DNA of 21,606 nucleotides from a virus, in IMG/VR virus record IMGVR_UViG_3300047668_000237, positions 1 through 21,606 of that record; one strand, given 5' to 3'. Positions 1 through 4,611 of this stretch are shown piece after piece (the first letter of the stretch is position 1; each line of letters opens with the position of its first letter). Position numbers and translations under genes: made by a program. A model generated the notes under the pieces. The model was not told the DNA's origin and ran no database searches. It saw nothing but the letters and a program-made list of their open reading frames with translations.

Positions 1-323
1 TAGAGGCGATAGTTGGTGTTTGTCGAGTCGCCGTTAAGTTGCACCCAACTATATTCTCCGTAGGTGGCTCGGGACGCAGACCGAACAACCATATTCAGAT
101 CACGATAGGCCTGAGGAATGCCCGTCAGTGAGATCGTGTCAGTGGCTACGCTCACAGTCGTCGTCGAGAGAAGCTGATAGTCCTCTTGCGGTGCAGGCCA
201 AGTACCGGCACCCGCATTCTCAGCAACCTCGTTAACAAGCCACACCCCGGACGCAGCACTAGAAGTAGGAGCCACCTCCGGCCCAATCCGAGACCACGGT
301 TTACCTGATGCGATACCCGTCAC
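1..323 (-). CDS. Tail fibre or appendage-type structural protein, cut by window edge
   Basis: This reading frame is open from a GTG at 321-323 to the window edge, giving about 107 residues; the C-terminus lies outside. The N-terminus (TGIASGKPWSRIGPEV) is followed by TWPAPQEDYQLLSTTTVSV, then TDTISLTGIPQAYRDLNMVV and a Ser/Thr-rich beta pattern ending in VQLNGDSTNTNYRL. The style of a T/S-rich strand, a G/SIPxxYxDL turn and an R-SAS strand is common in phage appendage proteins that sit at the tail end of late operons. I infer a role at the virion surface, possibly host contact. The start is only 3 nt after the TGA of the preceding gene and in the same frame, with no clear Shine-Dalgarno site, so coupling or readthrough is possible. 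Hand-counted G+C over 1-300 is about 56%, far above the operon body, which suggests acquisition or exchange. Confidence 0.7.
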   Translation of the reverse strand, partial: MTGIASGKPWSRIGPEVAPTSSAASGVWLVNEVAENAGAGTWPAPQEDYQLLSTTTVSVATDTISLTGIPQAYRDLNMVVRSASRATYGEYSWVQLNGDSTNTNYRL

Positions 324-326
324 AGA

Positions 327-662
327 TCAGGTAATTTCTAATACAGAAATGTTCATATCTATTAAGGATCCCGCAGTAGAATTAGCATACAAATGCTCAC
401 CCGCTTCAAGAACCAACTTGCCTGCAACAAGTCCCACCGCAGCTTTCTCAGGAACACTCAAATTTAATACTAAATCAGTAAGTTTAACAGGAGTGCCTGC
501 ATTGCTATAAACACACAAGCTAACAGCCTGAGCACCACTACCTACGTTAGCGGCTTGAGCCAACAACACAATAGCTATATTGCCTGATGCTGCTGGCGCA
601 GTATAAACAGACGCTGATGTACCTGTTAAATGTGTTAACTGGTTTTTAAATGTATTAGCCAT
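327..662 (-). CDS. Small virion structural protein, 111 aa
   Basis: The protein opens MANTFKNQLTHLTGT, continues SVYTAPAASGNIAIVLLAQAA, and ends with a KLVLEAGEHLYANS stretch and a hydrophobic SVLEIT terminus. This all-beta, Ala/Val/Thr-rich layout is a recurrent small protein in environmental phages, found beside coat and tail-fibre genes. I recognise the style but not an assigned function; a decoration, neck or fibre-associated subunit is the reasonable inference. There is no signal peptide or membrane helix. ATG is the start, with TAGGAG 8 nt upstream; the TAG stop of the previous gene forms part of that Shine-Dalgarno site, so translation is probably coupled. The gene ends in TGA and the same frame continues into the next gene after one codon. 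Confidence 0.75.
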   Translation of the reverse strand: MANTFKNQLTHLTGTSASVYTAPAASGNIAIVLLAQAANVGSGAQAVSLCVYSNAGTPVKLTDLVLNLSVPEKAAVGLVAGKLVLEAGEHLYANSTAGSLIDMNISVLEIT

Positions 663-673
663 ATTCTATACTC

Positions 674-952
674 CTATGACAATGCTAAAATTAAAGGGAT
701 CGGGTCTGATTCAGCAGGCGCAACCCAAGCAGTAGTACCACTACCAGTATGAGTCAACACTGTATTGGTTGCTGCACTTGCAGCAGGTGTAGCACTAATC
801 CCCAGTTTTGTTTGCAAAGCTATAAGCGCAGTAGAAGCAGCACCATGAACAAGATCATGTTCAAAACCACTAGCATCTAAATCTGTTGCAGAAGTAGGCG
901 TAACCTGTGTCGCCGTAGTATCTAATGACGTTGGATAGTTTGATGTAGGCAT
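674..952 (-). CDS. Small fibre-like protein, 92 aa
   Basis: The sequence begins MPTSNYPTSLDTTATQV, then has LVHGAASTALIALQTKLGI at about residues 34-52, followed by an Ala/Thr-rich tail. The YPTSLD opening and the heptad-like LIALQTKLG helix preceded by H(D/G) residues are typical of phage fibre or collar subunits, where that helix starts trimer assembly. Function by family style: a small appendage protein, or the N-terminal attachment part of a fibre. ATG is the start, with GGAG 6 nt upstream; the preceding gene's TAG stop lies within TAGGAG. It sits between two other small structural genes, which supports a virion role. No enzymatic motif is visible. Confidence 0.7.
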   Translation of the reverse strand: MPTSNYPTSLDTTATQVTPTSATDLDASGFEHDLVHGAASTALIALQTKLGISATPAASAATNTVLTHTGSGTTAWVAPAESDPIPLILALS

Positions 953-961
953 CCATATCTC

Positions 962-1417
962 CTATGGTGTCGGTGTCAAATCGAATGTAAATATGCCTGA
1001 AGGATTCCATTGAACTTCAAACGTACCTGACGTAGTACTAAACGAACCATTAAAATCTATAAACCCAATCAATGGAAGTCCAGAAGTAGTGTTATCGTAA
1101 ATCACACCACCTGCTGCACTAGAAATAGTTGAGTTAATCCAACTCACATTATCTGCATCCCAAGTAATCACCGAAGTATTGTCACTTGTTCTACCTAAAG
1201 TTATACCTGATAAAGCTTTGCCACCTTGTAGATAGCCAGTAGATCCACCATACGTTATTTCAGAACCCGCAGCATCAGACTTAACTGTATGAGCATCAAA
1301 CAAAGGAGTGTAAGAAGCAGTAACAAGCATCAAACTAAACTGTGTAGCATTAAAATCAACAGCGTTATCTTGCGTCATTAAATCTGCAAACGTTTTACTA
1401 TAAAGACCACTAGCCAT
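962..1417 (-). CDS. Phage structural protein, 151 aa, beta-rich
   Basis: The N-terminus MASGLYSKTFADLM is followed by VDFNATQFSLMLVTASYTP (about residues 20-38), a Gly-rich ITYGGSTGYLQGGKAL, then ITWDADNVSWINSTI and GVIYDNTTSGLPLIGFIDF. It ends with a strand that includes FEVQWNPSGIFTF. This order (a short strand reading like 'D-T-F-x-V-M-L', a 'GY..GG..L' turn, a 'D-A-D-V-W' strand, a 'A-V-I-Y' strand and a terminal 'NPSGI') matches a small virion protein I know as widespread in marine and actinobacterial phages, usually labelled only as structural. A minor virion or tail-interface role is inferred. The ATG at 1415-1417 has an AGGT-like site 8 nt upstream and overlaps the end of a possible 23-aa ORF. 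Confidence 0.75.
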   Translation of the reverse strand: MASGLYSKTFADLMTQDNAVDFNATQFSLMLVTASYTPLFDAHTVKSDAAGSEITYGGSTGYLQGGKALSGITLGRTSDNTSVITWDADNVSWINSTISSAAGGVIYDNTTSGLPLIGFIDFNGSFSTTSGTFEVQWNPSGIFTFDLTPTP

Positions 1418-1481
1418 TAGAAGTACCTGTTCCTTGAATAGGCTTTGGTTTAATCACTACATCACCGTTTGGTTTTTGCAT
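1410..1481 (-). CDS. Possible 23-aa mini-ORF bridging two genes
   Basis: ATG (1479-1481) to TAG (1410-1412) encodes MQKPNGDVVIKPKPIQGTGT plus SNG. It starts inside the end of the 35-aa Lys-rich gene in the +1 frame and ends 6 nt inside the 151-aa structural gene, so it neatly fills the otherwise empty 44 nt between them. The composition looks protein-like rather than random, and the spacing fits a coupled chain of starts and stops. Against it: the ORF is very short and the upstream purine-rich stretch (GAAGATGAAG) is only a weak Shine-Dalgarno candidate and is itself coding. No function can be given. Confidence 0.35.
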   Translation of the reverse strand: MQKPNGDVVIKPKPIQGTGTSNG

Positions 1482-1569
1482 TCTTCATCTTCTTCTTTTT
1501 CATAGCGGCGGCCGCAGCCTTTTTTCCCGCAGGCGTATAAGCGTAAGATTTCCCATTAACTTTAGGCAT
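1462..1569 (-). CDS. 35-aa highly basic Lys/Ala-rich mini-protein
   Basis: ATG (1567-1569) to TGA (1462-1464) encodes MPKVNGKSYAYTPAGKKAAA followed by AAMKKKKMKNAKTKR. The protein has about a dozen Lys/Arg, almost no acid and an Ala-Lys helix. The upstream AGGAT, about 7 nt from the ATG, is a usable ribosome site. Very similar 'MPKVNGK..YT.AGKKAAA.K' mini-proteins are familiar to me beside coat genes of marine phages, so I judge it real despite its size. Such a basic helix could bind DNA or RNA, or lie on the inside of the capsid shell; that is inference. It follows the coat gene across a strong hairpin, so its expression should be lower than coat. The gene contains an A AAA AAG heptamer in frame (see findings) and a NotI-type GCGGCCGC, rare in this AT-rich DNA. 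Confidence 0.7.
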   Translation of the reverse strand: MPKVNGKSYAYTPAGKKAAAAAMKKKKMKNAKTKR

Positions 1570-1593
1570 AACACAATCCTAGCAGATTCAGGA

Positions 1594-1629
1594 GGGGGAA
1601 CCAGGGAAAGGGGAAAACCTGGTCCCCCC
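1594..1629 (-). terminator. Strong GC-rich hairpin after the coat gene (attenuator or processing site)
   Basis: On the minus strand, arm GGGGGGACCAGG (1629-1618) pairs with CCTGGTTCCCCC (1605-1594). This gives 12 pairs with one G-U and a 12-nt pyrimidine-rich loop. It sits 15 nt after the coat-protein stop and before the ribosome site of the 35-aa gene. No U-run follows the stem on either strand, so it is not a textbook intrinsic terminator. A transcriptional attenuator, an RNase-processing site or a 3' stabiliser for coat mRNA are all compatible. Confidence 0.6.
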
Positions 1630-1644
1630 AGCCTCATCTGTTTA

Positions 1645-2634
1645 TCAGGTAGCTACTACGTTAATTGTTGCGCCACTCTCAACACGAATACCTGCTTGTT
1701 CACGGAAGCGTCCGTATCCAGCAAGATGGTACCAACCGATTGGGTTGAAACGTTTGAGTACATCAACCTGTGGACCAAAGACTACAGATGGGTCAGGACC
1801 GAATCCTGGTGCCCGACTGAAACCTTTAGCCATAAATTGACGGCCAACAATAAGTGTTTGGAATACCTGTGTCGCAACGCCACCAACAGCAGTACCACCA
1901 GCAGTGATAACACCAGCGCGAGGGTTCTCAATATATTCAACACCGTTGAATGTACCGATCGAACCTGCTCTAATTGCTTCGCCTGTACCTTGATACAGTT
2001 GGTAGTTAATAACATCAGTCACCGCAGCGTCACTACGAAGATCGTATGAAACGTTTGGATGAATGATCGCCATATAGTTGCCGTTTTCCCAACCTGGCGC
2101 ACTACGAGTACGAAGATCAGCTACACATTGACGGGCTTCAGCAGCACCAAATGTATCTCCTGGAACAATAACGCCACGGCTAGCAACTCCATTAGCATAA
2201 AGTACATTAGCACCACCATTAGCGATATCGGCAACAATCTTATCCATCGAGTCTGCCATGTTGTAGCCAACAATGTTAGCTGCATCAGCATCAACGTTTA
2301 AGAAAGAAGTTGCACGTACCTTAGCGGTAGTAAGAACAGCATTACCATACTCTTTAAGAGTAATGTCAACTTTAGAATCACCTAATGCTTGAGGAGTAAC
2401 ATCAACAGTTTGCGATAACTCAGCAGTAGCTTGATCAAGATCAGTCCAAAATGTGAACTGAATACCAGAACCATTATGGCTCTGGCTTGTTGACTTAACA
2501 TCTGCGATAACTTCATAACATGGAGTTGTACGCAATGCATAATGCGCCATCAAGTCGTATGCTTTATGAACCTGATGTTCTAATTGAGCGGTACCTGTAA
2601 AACCAGCCGCTGTAAAGGGGGGTGTATATGACAT
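1645..2634 (-). CDS. Major capsid protein, HK97-type fold, N4 gp56-like
   Basis: 329 aa. The N-terminal helix region (AQLEHQVHKAYDLMAHYAL) and an early strand (TFWTDLDQATAELSQTVDVT) are followed by ITLKEYGNAVLTTAKVRATSF, a pattern typical of coat proteins in the N4 gp56/P22-like branch. The middle has SMDKIVADIANGGANVLYAN and an HPNVSYDLRSD spine-helix region. The C-terminus carries GPQVDVLKRFNPIGWYHLAG and GRFREQAGIRVESG, the usual strand closing the axial domain. Family knowledge: this subunit forms the icosahedral shell and co-assembles with scaffold. The ATG has AGGA about 8 nt upstream. The gene directly follows the scaffold gene, the standard order, and both lie downstream of the strong promoter at 3254-3281; a GC-rich hairpin follows the stop. 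It starts directly with a mature-looking sequence and has no prohead-protease pro-region. Confidence 0.88.
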   Translation of the reverse strand: MSYTPPFTAAGFTGTAQLEHQVHKAYDLMAHYALRTTPCYEVIADVKSTSQSHNGSGIQFTFWTDLDQATAELSQTVDVTPQALGDSKVDITLKEYGNAVLTTAKVRATSFLNVDADAANIVGYNMADSMDKIVADIANGGANVLYANGVASRGVIVPGDTFGAAEARQCVADLRTRSAPGWENGNYMAIIHPNVSYDLRSDAAVTDVINYQLYQGTGEAIRAGSIGTFNGVEYIENPRAGVITAGGTAVGGVATQVFQTLIVGRQFMAKGFSRAPGFGPDPSVVFGPQVDVLKRFNPIGWYHLAGYGRFREQAGIRVESGATINVVAT

Positions 2635-2673
2635 AGTAAAATCCTAATTGTTAAGATTCTACACTTTAACTAA

Positions 2674-3162
2674 CTAGACTGCGCCGTTCCAAACATTCCC
2701 GGCTGCTTCCCAAACTGCTTGCAGTTCAGTAGCATTTTTAGCACCGTTCATAGCATCATCTAATGATTTTAATGCTATTGGATCGCCACCTTGTCCAGCG
2801 GCAACAATTCTTTGTTGCGCCTCATCACCCATAGAATCTTGGTACTCATAAGGTTGTTGAACAGATCTTGCTGGTTGCCTATCTAACAGACCTAGCGAAC
2901 TAGCTTCTGATTGAATAGCTTCAACCGACATATCACCTTGATAAGCGTTCATAAACATTTCGTTCAATCTATCAGACGTATCAAGTCCGGCATCACGAAA
3001 CGAATTCTGATTTTGCAAACGCTGTATTAAAGCGTCTTTTTCTGCAAGCACTTTATCTTGTTCATCAGTTCTTTGACTTAAAGAACTAATTTTATCCTCA
3101 TAAACACGACGAAAATTCTCTGGCTTCTGATCAGTGTTTTGTGTAGAATTTGGGTTTGCCAT
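2674..3162 (-). CDS. Capsid scaffolding protein
   Basis: I place the start at ATG 3160-3162, giving 162 aa beginning MANPNSTQNTDQKPENF. It has a clear AAGGTGAG site 4 nt upstream. A longer GTG start at 3244-3246 exists but falls right at the predicted transcript start and would translate the structured leader. The protein is hydrophilic and mostly helical. A coiled-coil stretch (VYEDKISSLSQRTDEQDKVL and AEKDALIQRLQNQNS, about residues 20-53) is followed by a disordered Gln/Ser/Tyr segment and a C-terminal helix (NATELQAVWEAAGNVWNGAV). Small size, coiled coil, helical C-terminus and position directly upstream of the coat gene are the hallmarks of phage scaffold; no sequence motif proves it. 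The C-terminal helix would be the coat-binding end, as known for P22-type scaffolds. Confidence 0.75.
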   Translation of the reverse strand: MANPNSTQNTDQKPENFRRVYEDKISSLSQRTDEQDKVLAEKDALIQRLQNQNSFRDAGLDTSDRLNEMFMNAYQGDMSVEAIQSEASSLGLLDRQPARSVQQPYEYQDSMGDEAQQRIVAAGQGGDPIALKSLDDAMNGAKNATELQAVWEAAGNVWNGAV

Positions 3163-3247
3163 TTTTCTCACCTTAGGTACACATCTAAGGCGGTGGTACC
3201 CCAGATGGAAGTTGTAAAACAGCACACCCCGCAAGGGCCGAATCACA
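3163..3247 (-). promoter_or_regulatory. Structured 5' leader of the scaffold-coat mRNA
   Basis: About 85 nt lie between the predicted transcription start and the scaffold ATG. On the minus strand CCTTAG (3190-3185) and CTAAGG (3176-3171) form a 6-bp hairpin with an 8-nt loop, and its 3' arm includes the AAGG of the Shine-Dalgarno site. Competing pairs are GGTAC (3200-3196) with GTACC (3180-3176), and CATCT (3207-3203) with AGATG (3186-3182). These would open the SD hairpin. The alternatives are mutually exclusive, as in a translation switch or autoregulated leader. This is inferred from base pairing only. Confidence 0.5.
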
Positions 3248-3253
3248 TAAACA

Positions 3254-3281
3254 ATTATACAAACAAAACTCTATAAGTCAA
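3254..3281 (-). promoter_or_regulatory. Near-consensus sigma70-type promoter for scaffold and coat
   Basis: On the minus strand, -35 TTGACT (3281-3276), a 16-nt AT-rich spacer and a perfect -10 TATAAT (3259-3254) predict a transcript start near 3247. A second overlapping TTGACT lies at 3286-3281 but is 21 nt from the -10. The element overlaps the last codons and stop of the upstream 442-aa gene. It is the best promoter match I found in the window, and it precedes the two proteins needed in highest copy. Confidence 0.75.
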
Positions 3282-3282
3282 G

Positions 3283-4611
3283 TCAAGTTGCTCTACCTAA
3301 GCCAACTATTCCTTCTTGTGAAGCTAATTGTCCAGAGCTACCACTAAAACCAACGTTGCGAGCGCCTCTAACTCGATTAACTTTGTTAACAGAATTTGCA
3401 TCTAAACCAAATGTTCCTTCAGTAAGAGTATCGATACTTACACTATCGCTACTAATAGTGCTATCAAGCAAACCAGATAAAGGAGATAAACGAGCAGCAA
3501 TTTCTCTAGATTGCACATCATTTTGTACTAACAATTCACCTAAATCTTTACCAAATGTTTTACCAGTAGCCTGTGTAGAAGTACCTCGAAGTTGTGCAAC
3601 ATCAAAGTCACGTTGCATAGTTTTTACTTCTTTAGCTTTTGTAGGATTTAAAATGTAGGAAGTCATTGCTGCATCACTCATAAATCCATAACTAGAATCA
3701 ATTAAAGCTTTAGCTTCAGGAGATAAATCACGAACATACTCACCTACTGTAGTAACTCTTTCCCGAAACTCAGATAAAGAAACATCATTAATAAGCAACT
3801 CAGTAACAGTTGCTGTATCTACAAAACTACTTACTAAACCAGCAGCACTAGCTATCTGTTCATAACCTTGCTGCAACTCCATTGACTCAACTTCAGTAAG
3901 TTCTATTTTGCCTGCTGCTCTTCGTTTTGCCATTGCAGGAAAAGCAGCATCATAAACTTTTCGGACTGTTGGATCTGTACCATAACGCAACTCTAAAGTT
4001 ATAGCATCAGAACTTTTACCTAAGTCTGCTTGTTCTTGTGCCCAAGAAGTTAAGTCTTTTAAACCAAATTTTTCAAGGAATGCACCTATGACAGCTTTAG
4101 CGCTAGTCATATTTAATTCTTTTAAATAATCTGTGTACGAAGTGCCTGAAGAAGTGCCTGAAGAAGTGCCTGAAGGTGTTTTTGTTGAATTAAACTCTTT
4201 ATTAAAAATCCAAGTAGGGTTACCTTCTTTATCTACTGGACCAGGTAAATAAGATAATCTACCTTTACTATCTGTTTCTATATTAGGTTTAATTTGTGGC
4301 CGATAAAAAGCCTCATTGTCAGTATAAACACCAGGTTGAAAACTCCCATCAGCACGCACAACCCCTCTAAGATTAGGATCATTCTGACGATCAAACTTCA
4401 TCTCTTCTTGGATACGAGCATCTTCAGCTATTTGAAAATCAGTATCAGACCAGCCACCTTCAGGTTTAAAAAAATTACCTTGCCCAGTCCAAACATATCT
4501 GACACCACCCTCAACAAACGTGCCATCTTTTTGATTAATAACTTCGCCTCGTGAACCTCTAGCTGGTCCAGTGTATTCATCACCTAATTTAAAATTGGGA
4601 TTATCAGCCAT
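3283..4611 (-). CDS. Putative internal virion protein, 442 aa, function unknown
   Basis: I do not recognise a domain. The N-terminal third is polar and Gly/Asp/Asn-rich (MADNPNFKLGDEYTGPARGS, then YVWTGQGNFFKPEGGW), followed by a Thr/Ser/Gly linker made of three perfect SGTS repeats near residues 147-158. The remainder is helical (SAKAVIGAFLEKFGLKDLTS; TDPTVRKVYDAAFPAMAKRR; ETVTELL-like segments) and ends in a Gly/Arg-rich tail. There is no signal peptide or membrane helix. The ATG overlaps the preceding stop as TAATG, so translation is coupled to the 679-aa lysozyme gene. Position at the end of the large-protein cluster and just before the scaffold promoter suggests a DNA-ejection or internal-core protein. 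A tail-associated protein is the alternative. Confidence 0.6.
   Translation of the reverse strand: MADNPNFKLGDEYTGPARGSRGEVINQKDGTFVEGGVRYVWTGQGNFFKPEGGWSDTDFQIAEDARIQEEMKFDRQNDPNLRGVVRADGSFQPGVYTDNEAFYRPQIKPNIETDSKGRLSYLPGPVDKEGNPTWIFNKEFNSTKTPSGTSSGTSSGTSYTDYLKELNMTSAKAVIGAFLEKFGLKDLTSWAQEQADLGKSSDAITLELRYGTDPTVRKVYDAAFPAMAKRRAAGKIELTEVESMELQQGYEQIASAAGLVSSFVDTATVTELLINDVSLSEFRERVTTVGEYVRDLSPEAKALIDSSYGFMSDAAMTSYILNPTKAKEVKTMQRDFDVAQLRGTSTQATGKTFGKDLGELLVQNDVQSREIAARLSPLSGLLDSTISSDSVSIDTLTEGTFGLDANSVNKVNRVRGARNVGFSGSSGQLASQEGIVGLGRAT
4139..4174 (-). repeat. Three perfect 12-bp tandem repeats (SGTS linker)
   Basis: The unit GAAGTGCCTGAA (plus strand) occurs three times head to tail at 4139-4150, 4151-4162 and 4163-4174 with no mismatch. 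It encodes an SGTS-type repeat in the linker of the 442-aa protein. Perfect identity including third codon positions points to recent slippage expansion, and copy number probably varies among relatives. Confidence 0.9.

Noticed and set aside
1594-1629. Standard intrinsic terminator on either strand
   Set aside because: The stem is strong but no T-run follows it on either strand, so it is reported only as a hairpin or attenuator.
3163-3246. Longer scaffold start at GTG 3244-3246
   Set aside because: It would begin at the predicted transcript start, translate the structured leader into atypical residues, and ignore the strong AAGGTGAG before ATG 3160-3162.
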